From an uncultured Acetobacteraceae bacterium (GTDB lineage Bacteria; Pseudomonadota; Alphaproteobacteria; Acetobacterales; Acetobacteraceae): 41,881 bases of DNA. The notes below the pieces were generated by a model that was not told the DNA's origin, ran no database searches, and worked only from the letters and a program-made list of their open reading frames with translations. The translations under genes were made by a program, and so were the position numbers. Positions 34,654 through 41,881 of the stretch are shown in pieces (the stretch's first letter is position 1; the number at the start of each line of letters is the position of its first letter). Location of the stretch: NCBI GenBank assembly GCA_903877125.1, contig CAIRCM010000208.1, positions 1-41,881 on the forward strand, written 5' to 3'.

Positions 34654-35499
34654 ATGAAATTGCTGCGTTACGGTCCCGTGGGCGCCGAAAGGCCCGCTAT
34701 GCTCGACGCCGACGGCGCCATCCGATGCCTCGCCGGCGTGGTGCGCGACATCGACGGTTTCACGCTGTCTCCGGCCCAGATCGCAATGCTCAAGGGAATT
34801 GACCCGACCTCGCTGCCGAAGGTCGAGGGCACACCCCGCCTTGGGCCGTGCGTCGTGCGGCCGACCAACTACATCTGCATCGGGCTGAACTACGCTGACC
34901 ACGCTGCCGAAACCGGCGCGCCGGTGCCCAAGGAGCCCATCGTGTTCATCAAGTCGCTGGGCGCCTTTTCCGGCCCGAACGATGACGTGCTGCGTCCGCG
35001 CGGGTCGAAGAAGCTGGACTGGGAGGTCGAGCTGGGCATCGTGATTGGCAAAACCGCGCGGTACATCTCCGAGGACGAATCGTTCGACCATGTCGCCGGC
35101 TATTGCGTCTGCAACGACGTCAGCGAGCGCGAATTCCAGGCCGAACGCGGTGGCACCTGGGACAAGGGCAAGGGCGCCGACACATTCGGCCCGACCGGCC
35201 CGTGGATGGTGACGAAGGACGAGGTCCCCGATCCGCAGAACCTTGCTCTCTGGACCGAGGTCAACGGCAAAAAGATGCAGAACGGCTCCACCAAGACCAT
35301 GATCTTCGGGGTGAAGACCCTGGTGAGCTATGTCAGCCACTTCATCACTTTGCACCCCGGCGACGTCATCGCCACCGGCACGCCCCCGGGCGTCGCGCTG
35401 GGCATGAAGCCGGAGCCGATCTTCCTGCAACCGGGCGACGTCATGCGCCTGAGCGTCGAGGGCCTGGGCATCCAGACCCAGCGCGTGCTGCAGGCCTGA
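34654..35499 (+). CDS. FAH-family hydrolase, 2,4-diketo-3-deoxy-L-fuconate hydrolase-like
   Basis: A 281-residue member of the fumarylacetoacetate hydrolase family. Conserved parts are CIGLNYADHAAE near residue 75, the metal site region KLDWEVELGIVIGK near 112-125, GYCVCNDVSEREFQ near 149-162, and STGTPPGV-like ATGTPPGVALG near 240. The strong match to the MKLLRYGP N-terminus and the WDKGKGADTFGPTGPW segment resembles enzymes annotated as 2,4-diketo-3-deoxy-L-fuconate hydrolase or ureidoglycolate lyase. With the SDR in front it could split a diketo sugar acid into pyruvate and lactate. A GGGGGGAAA site precedes the ATG. Confidence 0.87.
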   Translation: MKLLRYGPVGAERPAMLDADGAIRCLAGVVRDIDGFTLSPAQIAMLKGIDPTSLPKVEGTPRLGPCVVRPTNYICIGLNYADHAAETGAPVPKEPIVFIKSLGAFSGPNDDVLRPRGSKKLDWEVELGIVIGKTARYISEDESFDHVAGYCVCNDVSEREFQAERGGTWDKGKGADTFGPTGPWMVTKDEVPDPQNLALWTEVNGKKMQNGSTKTMIFGVKTLVSYVSHFITLHPGDVIATGTPPGVALGMKPEPIFLQPGDVMRLSVEGLGIQTQRVLQA

Positions 35500-35500
35500 T

Positions 35501-35701
35501 CTACTCCTCACCCTGGGTTGGAGCGTGGAAGCGGCCGAACCGCTGCCCGCGCAGCTTCCACAGCTCCACCAGGTCGGTCACACCCGGAAGCACGGCCGCG
35601 ACGCCGCAGTTGGGGCAGAGCGGCGTGTCGCCGTCATCGATCCAGTCGACGACCTCAACGGCTTCGAATGTCTGAAGGCAGCAAAAACATCCACACTGCA
35701 T
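35501..35701 (-). CDS. Small Cys-rich zinc-ribbon-like protein
   Basis: A 66-residue protein with C3, C5, C7 and C8 at the N-terminus and C29-P-N-C32-G in the middle, enough for one zinc site. The middle part EVVDWIDDGDTPLCPNCG followed by AAVLPG is a pattern seen in small conserved cytoplasmic proteins of unknown function. The stop lies 1 bp from the convergent FAH-family gene, and the start is 17 bp from the divergent glycosyltransferase gene. The sequence is too ordered to be a chance frame. Confidence 0.72.
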   Translation of the reverse strand: MQCGCFCCLQTFEAVEVVDWIDDGDTPLCPNCGVAAVLPGVTDLVELWKLRGQRFGRFHAPTQGEE

Positions 35702-35718
35702 GGTCGCCCCGTTTTCCG

Positions 35719-37152
35719 ATGCGCGCTGTTATAGCGCTGATCGCGGCGACGGCACTGCTGCGTTTGGCGTTCGCGGCCAGCACCGGGCTGGGCGTGGACG
35801 AGAGCTACATGGTTGCTGCCGGACGGATGCTTTCCGGTGGCTATTTCGACCATCCGCCGGCGGCCTGGTGGTTGTCGTGGGGCGCCTCACATCTGTTGGG
35901 GACCGAGGCGCCCTTGGCCGTGCGGCTGCCTTTCATTGGGCTTTTTGGCCTTACCACCTGGTTGATGTTCCGGCTCGGGTGCGCCGTGGCGGACGCGCAA
36001 GCAGGGTTCTGGGCGGCGGTCTTGCTGAATCTTTCACCGGTGTTCGGGGTGACCGGCGGCACCTGGGTTCTGCCCGATGGGCCCTTGCTGTGTGCGCTGA
36101 CGGGGGCTGCGCTTTGCCTCGTGCGGGCGACGGCGCCCAGCAGCCCCACCATGACCGCCGGGCGATGGTGGTGCGGCGCCGGGGTCTGCGCGGGGCTTGC
36201 CATGGCGGCAAAATACTCTGCCGTGCTCACCATCGGCGGAGCGTTTCTGTTCCTGCTGTGCGACCGGCGGCAACGGCACTGGCTCGCGCGGCCGGCTCCC
36301 TATGTCGCTGCGTTGATCGCGGGGGCGGTGTTCTCCCCGGTGGTGATCTGGAACGCGACGCATGGCTGGGCATCCTTCGCGTTTCAGGGCGGGCGAGCGG
36401 TCGGCCTGCGGTTTCATCCCTTCGCACCGGTGACCGTGCTGCTGGGCGAGGGGTTGTTCGTGCTGCCATGGATCAGGGCGCCGATGCTGGCGCTGCTGGT
36501 GCGCGGAAAGCCGCGATTGTTGGCATTCCTGGCCGCGCCGCCGATTGCCGCGTTCGCCGCGATCGCGGCGTGGTCAAGCCAACGCGTCCTGTACCACTGG
36601 GCCGCGCCGGGATACCTTATGCTGTTTCCGGCGCTGGGCGAGGCGGTCGCGGCCCGGGTGCACCTGCCCTGGGTGCGGCGGACGATCATTGGAACCGCGG
36701 TTTTCATCCTGGTCGCGTTGACCGCGATCGCGGCACAGATCCAATTCGACATCGTGGGCGACCGCTTGGCGTCACTGATGCGCAAGGACCCGACGATGGA
36801 GGGCATCGACTGGGTTTCCATCCGGAGCGACCTGGAACAGCGAGGGTTACTGGCCCCGGGAACCGTAGTCGGTGTTGCCAATTGGCGCGATGGAGGAAAA
36901 ATCGCCTACGCGCTTGGACCCGATGTCACCGTGCTTTGTCTGAACGCCGATGCTCGGCAATTCGGCTTTGCCTATCCGCCAGCTGATTTCGTCGGGCGGG
37001 ACGTGCTGCTGGTTGGGCTCACGCCGGTCGATGGGCCGTTCGAGCGGATCGAACCTTTGCCGTCAGCCTCGATCCGCCATCGGGGGCGTGTGCTGGCACC
37101 GGTGTCGGTCGCGATCGGGCATCGTTTGATTGCTTGGCCGCCGGGGAAATAG
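35719..37152 (+). CDS. ArnT/PMT-like GT-C membrane glycosyltransferase
   Basis: A 477-residue integral membrane protein with about 11-12 helices. The first periplasmic loop carries GLGVDESYMVAAG near residues 24-36, with the D-E pair typical of dolichol- or undecaprenyl-phosphate sugar transferases, and the YFDHPPAAWWL motif near 43-53 of ArnT-like (GT83/GT39) enzymes. The last 110 residues form a soluble periplasmic domain. It probably moves a sugar from a lipid carrier onto an envelope acceptor. The start is uncertain: ATG 35719 avoids overlap with the divergent gene, whereas ATG 35668 would add 17 residues. The desaturase gene follows 17 bp behind. Confidence 0.82.
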   Translation: MRAVIALIAATALLRLAFAASTGLGVDESYMVAAGRMLSGGYFDHPPAAWWLSWGASHLLGTEAPLAVRLPFIGLFGLTTWLMFRLGCAVADAQAGFWAAVLLNLSPVFGVTGGTWVLPDGPLLCALTGAALCLVRATAPSSPTMTAGRWWCGAGVCAGLAMAAKYSAVLTIGGAFLFLLCDRRQRHWLARPAPYVAALIAGAVFSPVVIWNATHGWASFAFQGGRAVGLRFHPFAPVTVLLGEGLFVLPWIRAPMLALLVRGKPRLLAFLAAPPIAAFAAIAAWSSQRVLYHWAAPGYLMLFPALGEAVAARVHLPWVRRTIIGTAVFILVALTAIAAQIQFDIVGDRLASLMRKDPTMEGIDWVSIRSDLEQRGLLAPGTVVGVANWRDGGKIAYALGPDVTVLCLNADARQFGFAYPPADFVGRDVLLVGLTPVDGPFERIEPLPSASIRHRGRVLAPVSVAIGHRLIAWPPGK

Positions 37153-37169
37153 CGCGTTAAGCTGCGGGC

Positions 37170-38081
37170 ATGGACGACATCTCCGATCGCGTGTTGAGCT
37201 TCGCCGAGTTGCGTGAATTGCAGGGACGTTCGGACCTGCGGGGCGGGATCAGACTTGCCATCCATTTGGTGTTGCTGGTGGCGGCGGGATGGCTGGTTAC
37301 CGTGGCCTCGGGCTGGGCGCTGCTGCCGGCGGTCTTTGTGCTGGGTCTGGTGCAGGTGGCGCTGTTCGCCCCGGCGCATGAGTGCATGCATCAGACGGCC
37401 TTTAAGACCAAACGGGCCAACGCGATCGTGGGCTGGCTCGCGGCGTGTCCGTCATTGTTGAATTTGCATTTTTACACCGCGTTTCATTGGGCGCATCACC
37501 GCAACACGCAAATCCCCGGCGCGGATCCGGAACTGTTAGTGCGGCAACCGACGACCTTGGCGTCCTATTTGTTGCGGCTGCTGAGTTTGCCGTTCTGGCG
37601 GTTGCGGCTTCTGGTGGTGTACGACTCCTGGCGCGGCGATCTGTCGGCGTATCCGTACATTCCGCGGTTCGCGGCGCCGGCAATCATCCGCAGCGTTCGG
37701 GCGATGAGCATCATGATGTTTGGAGGCGCGATCGTTTCGGCTTTACTGTTCGGTTGGTCCACACCTTTCCTTTACTGGATCCTGCCCCAGCTGCTCGGGC
37801 AGGTGCCGTTACGGGCCTATTTGTTGACTGAGCATACGGGGTGCTCGGAAGACCGGAATGGTTTGACCAATACGCGGACGGTGTTGACCAATCCACTGGT
37901 GCGGTTGCTTATGTGGAATATGCCATACCACGCGGAGCACCATTTGTATCCGACGATTCCCTTTCATCGGCTGCCGGATGCCCATGTGTTGATCGGGGCC
38001 AAACTGGGCTTCGTGCAGCGCGGGTATCTGCGCTGGAATGTCGCGTTGGTGCGGGCGTTGGCAGGTGGCGGACCTGGCTAA
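37170..38081 (+). CDS. Membrane fatty acid desaturase family protein
   Basis: A 303-residue membrane di-iron enzyme. The three histidine boxes are present: HECMH at about residue 70, HWAHH near 106 and HAEHH near 252. Four hydrophobic helices place the boxes on the cytoplasmic side. The family introduces double bonds or hydroxyl groups into acyl chains or carotenoids, using electrons from a ferredoxin or cytochrome. The substrate is unknown. The adjacency to an envelope glycosyltransferase suggests a lipid target such as lipid A or a polyprenyl lipid. Confidence 0.87.
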   Translation: MDDISDRVLSFAELRELQGRSDLRGGIRLAIHLVLLVAAGWLVTVASGWALLPAVFVLGLVQVALFAPAHECMHQTAFKTKRANAIVGWLAACPSLLNLHFYTAFHWAHHRNTQIPGADPELLVRQPTTLASYLLRLLSLPFWRLRLLVVYDSWRGDLSAYPYIPRFAAPAIIRSVRAMSIMMFGGAIVSALLFGWSTPFLYWILPQLLGQVPLRAYLLTEHTGCSEDRNGLTNTRTVLTNPLVRLLMWNMPYHAEHHLYPTIPFHRLPDAHVLIGAKLGFVQRGYLRWNVALVRALAGGGPG

Positions 38082-38143
38082 CAGGACGTGTTCGCCGAGC
38101 AACGTGCCGCGCGCCCGCGCAATGACCGGTTTCCAGTTTCCAT

Positions 38144-39319
38144 ATGTTAACAATGGGGGCCACACCGGTGACAGCGGATGAAGGGCGCCCGACAGATGAA
38201 CGGAAACGCGCGATGGCCGGCCAGAGCGAGGATCATCGGCGAAGTATCCGTTCCGCCGCGAAACCAGGCATTCGCGGTCTGGCCGCGCTGGGTGTACCCG
38301 GGTGCATTCCACCGACCGAAACCTGGCTCAAGCCTCTGCCGCAAGGTCTTTATTGCGAACCCGGCCGCTTCTTCATCGACCCTTCCAGTGCGGTGGATCG
38401 CGCTGTCATCACCCACGCCCATTCCGACCATGCTCGCCCCGGCCACAAATCCGTGCTTGCCACCCCCGAGACGCTCGCACTGATGCACGCGCGCATGGGT
38501 CCCAGGCGGGCAGGGGGGGCAAAGCAGCCACTTGCCTACGGCGAGACCGTCACCATCAACGGCGTCCACCTCTGGCTGCAACCGGCCGGTCATGTGCTCG
38601 GCAGCGCACAGATTGTCATGGAATATCGGGGTACGCGCGCCGTCGTCAGCGGCGATTATAAGCGTACCCCAGACCCAACCTGCGCCCCGTTCGAGCCGAT
38701 CGCCTGCGATGTCTTCGTCACCGAGGCAACTTTCGGCCTCCCGGTCTTCCGTCACCCCTCGCCGGATGCCGAGATCGCCCGCTTGCTCGACAGCGTCGCT
38801 TTGTTCCCTGGCCGTACTCATGTCGTAGGATGCTACAGCCTCGGCAAATGCCAGCGATTGATCGCCCTGCTGCGTCGCCAGGGCTGGGACGCTCCGATCT
38901 GGCTGCATCCGGCGCTGGTCTCGATGTGCGCGGTCTACGAGGCCCACGGCATCGGTCTGGGCGACCTGCGCCCCATCGCGACCGCGCAAAATCTGGCGGG
39001 TATGATCGTCCTTGCCCCGCCCGGATCGGTCATCCCGAACGCGGTCGACCAAGTGGTCGTCGCCGCGTCCGGCTGGATGCGCATCCGCCAGCGCGCCCGG
39101 TCCTCCGGCGCCGAACTCCCGCTCATCGTGTCAGATCACGCCGACTGGGCCGAGCTGAACGCCACCATCGACGACACCGGCGCGCCGGAGGTCTGGGTCA
39201 CGCACGGCTGGGAAGCCCCGCTGATCCACGCTGTTAGCCTGCGCGGAATAAGCGGCCGAGCCTTGCGGCTTGTGGGGTATGGGGACGAAGATGCGCCGGA
39301 TATGGAGGGACGAGAATGA
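38144..39319 (+). CDS. Ligase-associated DNA damage response exonuclease (MBL fold)
   Basis: A metallo-beta-lactamase/beta-CASP-like exonuclease of the ligase-associated DNA repair set. Key motifs are THAHSDHARPGH (HxHxDH), QPAGHVLGSAQI, SGDYKRTPDPTC, EATFGLPVFRHP, and VSDHADWAEL near the C-terminus. The 391-residue frame is longer than the family's usual 330-340; the first 50 residues are not conserved, so the true start may be later (for example ATG 38213). The helicase and PdeM partners lie 9 kb upstream on the same strand. The stop overlaps the cupin start (ATGA). Confidence 0.87.
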   Translation: MLTMGATPVTADEGRPTDERKRAMAGQSEDHRRSIRSAAKPGIRGLAALGVPGCIPPTETWLKPLPQGLYCEPGRFFIDPSSAVDRAVITHAHSDHARPGHKSVLATPETLALMHARMGPRRAGGAKQPLAYGETVTINGVHLWLQPAGHVLGSAQIVMEYRGTRAVVSGDYKRTPDPTCAPFEPIACDVFVTEATFGLPVFRHPSPDAEIARLLDSVALFPGRTHVVGCYSLGKCQRLIALLRRQGWDAPIWLHPALVSMCAVYEAHGIGLGDLRPIATAQNLAGMIVLAPPGSVIPNAVDQVVVAASGWMRIRQRARSSGAELPLIVSDHADWAELNATIDDTGAPEVWVTHGWEAPLIHAVSLRGISGRALRLVGYGDEDAPDMEGRE

Positions 39320-39813
39320 CCGAACCCCTGACCTTCACCTTCGCCGATGACGGCGCAATTCCGAATTCTCGTCTGCCGCTGCTGGTCTATCGCGACGCGG
39401 TGCCGCCCGATCCCGCAGCGATCGAACGTCTGTTCGCGGCCAATCGCTGGCCGCCGGCCTGGCGTGCGGGCGTCCACCCGTTCCACCACTTCCACAGCAA
39501 CGCGCATGAGGCGCTGGGCGTCGCGCGCGGCGAGGCGACTGTGCTGTTCGGCGGCCCCAACGGCCGGACACTGGCCGTCAAGGCCGGAGACGTCGTCGTC
39601 GTCCCCGCCGGCGTCGGTCACTGCAACCAGCACGAAACGCCCGATCTCCTGATCGTCGGCGCCTATCCAGACAACGCGAACCGGCCAGACCTGTATCGGG
39701 GCAGGGCAGGGGAACACGGCGCGGTCGTTGCCAACATCGCACGCGTGGCCTTGCCCCTGGCCGATCCGGTGTCGGGCCAGAACGGTCCGCTGCCGCGTCT
39801 TTGGGGCAGTTAA
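39316..39813 (+). CDS. YjlB-like cupin protein
   Basis: A 165-residue single-domain cupin resembling YjlB. The metal-site region HPFHHFHSNAHEALGVARG near residues 54-72 and the second motif VPAGVGHCNQHE near 97-108 are preserved. The function of this family is not established; it may bind a metal and a small ligand. It is coupled to the exonuclease gene. Its TAA stop at 39811-39813 shares bases with the stop of the convergent transporter gene. Confidence 0.8.
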   Translation: MTEPLTFTFADDGAIPNSRLPLLVYRDAVPPDPAAIERLFAANRWPPAWRAGVHPFHHFHSNAHEALGVARGEATVLFGGPNGRTLAVKAGDVVVVPAGVGHCNQHETPDLLIVGAYPDNANRPDLYRGRAGEHGAVVANIARVALPLADPVSGQNGPLPRLWGS

Positions 39814-41387
39814 ACCCGCTTCGCCCCCCAAAACAGCGGGAAGCCATCCGGCACGCCATCGACGGTATTCTGCCACGCCATCGGCTGGAACCACTGGCCC
39901 ACTGGAAGATGCGGCACATCGATCCAGCACTGTTTCTGGATTTCCGCCGCGATCTTTTTTTGCGTCGGCACATCCGTCGCATCGGCCCACTCGGCGCGCA
40001 GTTCCTCGATCTTCGGGCTGTTTGTCCAGCCGAACCAGGCCTTGTCCCCATTTGTTCGCAGGAAGTGCAGCAGCGGGGTCTGCATGTCCAACCCGTTCGC
40101 CGTTGTGAACAGCGCGCTCCACCCGCCCTTGTCCACCGGGGCCTTCACTTCCCGACGGACGATCGCCGTGCCCCAATCCATCGTCTGGCTTTCGAGGTTG
40201 AAGCCGGTCTTTTGCAGCATCTCCGCGCCGACATCGGACATCGCCTTTCGGTAGTACGGCTCGTTCGGTGCAAGCAGTACCGTCTTCTCGCCCTTGTAGC
40301 CGGCCGCCACGATTGCCGCCTTGACCTTCGCATAGTCACGGGGGCCGTTCAGCACCTCCATCCCCGCGTCCGAGTCCATGCCGGTGCCGGGCGTGAAAAT
40401 CCCCACCCCGGCGCGCCACATGGTTTTGTCTTCCCCGGCGACGGCGGTCATGTATTCCTTCTGATCGACCGCCTGGAGCAGCAACCGCCGGATCTCCGGG
40501 TTGTCGAAGGGCGGCTGCAGATTGTTCATCTTCATCAGACCAAGCGTGCCGTTATGGTCCTTGATCTCCACCCGGATCTTGCCGGACTTCCGCAGAATCG
40601 GCAGCAGGTCGGGCGAGGGCAACTCCCACCAGTCCATTTCCCCGGCCTGCATCGCGGCGGCGGAGGTGCCGTCATCGGGGCTGGTCAGCCACTCCACACG
40701 CTCGAAATGCACGATCTTGCCGCCGGAGGTCCAACCGGTGTTCGGCTCCGACCGCGGCACGTATTTGTCATTTTTGACGTAAACCGCTCGGGCGCCCGAC
40801 ACCCATTCATCCGCCTTGAAGCGGAACGGGCCGCTGCCCACCATTTCCCGCACGGCTTTGAACGGATCGGTGCTGGCCAGCCGTTCCGGCATCATCGCGC
40901 ACATCGGGGTGGAGATTTTCCCCAGCGCATAGGGCAGGAACCCCGTCGCATGTTTCAGGCGAAACTGGATCGTGCGGTCGTCGATCGCCGACAATTCGTC
41001 GGTGCGCTGCATCAGCAGGCTGCCGATGCCATCCCGAGCGCCCCAGCGCTTGATCGACGCGACGCAGTCCTTTGCTGTGACCTTTTCGCCGTCGTGCCAC
41101 AGCAGGCCCTCTCGCAGGCGCAGCTTCCAGCGCTTGCCGTCGTCCTCGGTTTCGACCCGATCCAGCATCTGCGGCTGAATGCGATAGTTGCTGTCCATGC
41201 CGAACAGCGTGTCGAACACCATGTAGCCGTGGTTACGCGCGGTGTAGACCGTCGTCACGATCGGATCGATGATCGTCAGATCGGATTGCGGGATGAACTT
41301 CAGCGGCGCGACCGCGGCGCCCTTGCCGACGGATGGCGCGGCGAGTGCGGCGGCGAGTCCGGCCGAGAAGGTGCGGCGGCGGATCAT
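39810..41387 (-). CDS. Peptide/opine-type ABC transporter substrate-binding protein
   Basis: A 525-residue periplasmic solute-binding protein of the DppA/OppA (SBP_bac_5) family. The N-terminus has a twin-arginine-like signal (RRRTFSAGLAAALAAPS), so export by Tat is likely. Family landmarks are the MVFDTLF segment near residue 55, KWKLRLREG-type WKLRLREGLLWHDGEKVTAKD near 87-107 and SGPFRFKADEW near 188. It would bind a peptide, opine or similar ligand and deliver it to an ABC permease; no permease gene follows in this window. GGAGGG lies 8 nt before the ATG. The gene converges on the cupin gene with a 4-bp overlap. Confidence 0.9.
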   Translation of the reverse strand: MIRRRTFSAGLAAALAAPSVGKGAAVAPLKFIPQSDLTIIDPIVTTVYTARNHGYMVFDTLFGMDSNYRIQPQMLDRVETEDDGKRWKLRLREGLLWHDGEKVTAKDCVASIKRWGARDGIGSLLMQRTDELSAIDDRTIQFRLKHATGFLPYALGKISTPMCAMMPERLASTDPFKAVREMVGSGPFRFKADEWVSGARAVYVKNDKYVPRSEPNTGWTSGGKIVHFERVEWLTSPDDGTSAAAMQAGEMDWWELPSPDLLPILRKSGKIRVEIKDHNGTLGLMKMNNLQPPFDNPEIRRLLLQAVDQKEYMTAVAGEDKTMWRAGVGIFTPGTGMDSDAGMEVLNGPRDYAKVKAAIVAAGYKGEKTVLLAPNEPYYRKAMSDVGAEMLQKTGFNLESQTMDWGTAIVRREVKAPVDKGGWSALFTTANGLDMQTPLLHFLRTNGDKAWFGWTNSPKIEELRAEWADATDVPTQKKIAAEIQKQCWIDVPHLPVGQWFQPMAWQNTVDGVPDGFPLFWGAKRV

Positions 41388-41602
41388 TGTTCGGTCCCTC
41401 CGGGATTTTCTTTGGACGTGCCGGGTTACCTTGGTTGGTTACGCCTGTCCATGCTCCCTCTGCCGGCAGGCAGGGCTGTCGCATATGACCGCGCGCCCGT
41501 CCCTATCGGCATCGCTGAACTTGCTCGGGCGGTCCCCCGCGGCAAGGTCGTCACGCTTTCGGCTGACCGCGGCATATGCGACTGCACGGGGCTGGCCGAA
41601 AT

Positions 41603-41628
41603 CCCACGTGCGGGCGCCCGCCCGTGGG
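41603..41628. terminator. 26-bp palindrome, possible terminator of the edge gene
   Basis: CCCACG (41603-41608) faces CGTGGG (41623-41628), and the inner GCGGGC faces GCCCGC (41610-41621). Only the pair 41609/41622 is mismatched. It lies 52 bp past the stop of the partial minus-strand gene. On that strand only a short ATTTC follows, so termination is plausible but not sure. The rest of 41388-41680 holds no gene I can support. Confidence 0.45.
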
Positions 41629-41680
41629 CGAGGTGCCCGCGGCCGGTGAGGTGGTGCCGATGGGGTGACGCCGAGCGGCA

Positions 41681-41881
41681 TCAACTGGGGACGATGGGGG
41701 GCGGCGGTTCGCCGAACCGGCAGCCGAGCGCGATGCGCACGGTGGATGGGCGGAGGTCTCGCCAATTGATGTGCCAGGTGTCGGGGTTCCGGTCGCGTTC
41801 GCGCAGGAAGGATACCTCCCGCCGTTCGCGGACTTTGTAAAGGCGGCTGAGACTGCCGCCGTAGTGGCGGAGGATTTTGTC
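41681..41881 (-). CDS. C-terminal end of an unrecognised protein (partial)
   Basis: The minus strand is open from the window edge at 41881 to a TGA at 41681-41683, giving the last 66 residues of a protein. It is rich in Arg and aromatic residues, with segments such as SLSRLYKVRERREVSF, RNPDTWHINWRDLRPS and a final FGEPPPPIVPS tail. The composition looks like real coding sequence, not a shadow frame. No family is recognised. Its start lies outside the window. Confidence 0.55.
   Translation of the reverse strand, partial: DKILRHYGGSLSRLYKVRERREVSFLRERDRNPDTWHINWRDLRPSTVRIALGCRFGEPPPPIVPS

Noticed and set aside
39801-41840. A 679-codon plus-strand frame
   Set aside because: It lies antisense to the solute-binding protein gene, whose signal peptide, ribosome binding site and family motifs are clear. 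Only a shadow frame.

Overview
The window is a GC-rich, gene-dense chromosomal segment. It most likely comes from an alphaproteobacterium of the Acetobacteraceae/Rhodospirillales type. The clues are a short prolyl-tRNA synthetase without the editing insertion, a LolC/E gene just behind proS, an alphaproteobacterial hslV-hslU pair and an aconitase gene divergent from ccmA-ccmB. The assignment is inferred from gene content and order only. I saw no tRNA, rRNA, CRISPR array, transposase or phage gene.

Layout. 1-2637 (minus): a three-gene phenylacetate-type operon (paaG-like, paaI-like thioesterase, paaK), ending in a 39-bp near-perfect palindrome. 2793-4457 (minus): a large polytopic membrane protein. 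4458-4992: 535 bp without a gene but rich in inverted repeats, upstream of proS. 4993-9620 (plus): housekeeping genes proS, lolC/E, hslV, hslU. 9666-12207 (plus): an aromatic-acid decarboxylase-like amidohydrolase, both subunits of a LigAB-type ring-cleavage dioxygenase, and sufE. 12218-13357: an MFS transporter.

13426-17924 (plus) is the most unusual part. A coiled-coil protein of unknown family, a BrxC/BrxD-like ATPase domain whose P-loop appears destroyed, and an intact BrxD-like P-loop ATPase form one tightly coupled unit. A near-consensus promoter places the start of transcription on the first ATG. An HpaB-family flavin monooxygenase gene begins 2 nt behind the last ATPase. No BREX core gene (pglX, pglZ, brxA, brxB, brxL) is in the window. 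A DUF1963/YwqG-like protein follows at 18002-19006.

19027-22788 (minus): a luciferase-like flavoprotein gene behind acnA. 22879-24182 (plus): ccmA-ccmB. 24263-26283: an AidB-like acyl-CoA dehydrogenase and a DUF167 protein. 26431-29558: an Lhr-family helicase and the PdeM-type phosphoesterase of the ligase-associated DNA damage set; the exonuclease of that set lies apart at 38144-39319. 29672-31809: a FAD oxidoreductase and a LigI-like lactonase/amidohydrolase, which may link to the LigAB pathway. 31797-33772 (minus): a glycosyltransferase with a fascin-like N-terminus and a Pro/Ala-rich lipoprotein. 33887-35499 (plus): an SDR and a FAH-family hydrolase resembling the L-fuconate branch. 35501-35701 (minus): a small Cys-rich protein. 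35719-38081: an ArnT-like glycosyltransferase and a fatty acid desaturase. 39316-41387: a YjlB-like cupin and, convergent, an oligopeptide-type solute-binding protein. 41681-41881 (minus): the 3' end of an unrecognised gene cut by the window edge.

Functions are read from sequence motifs and remembered family patterns. No database search was run.
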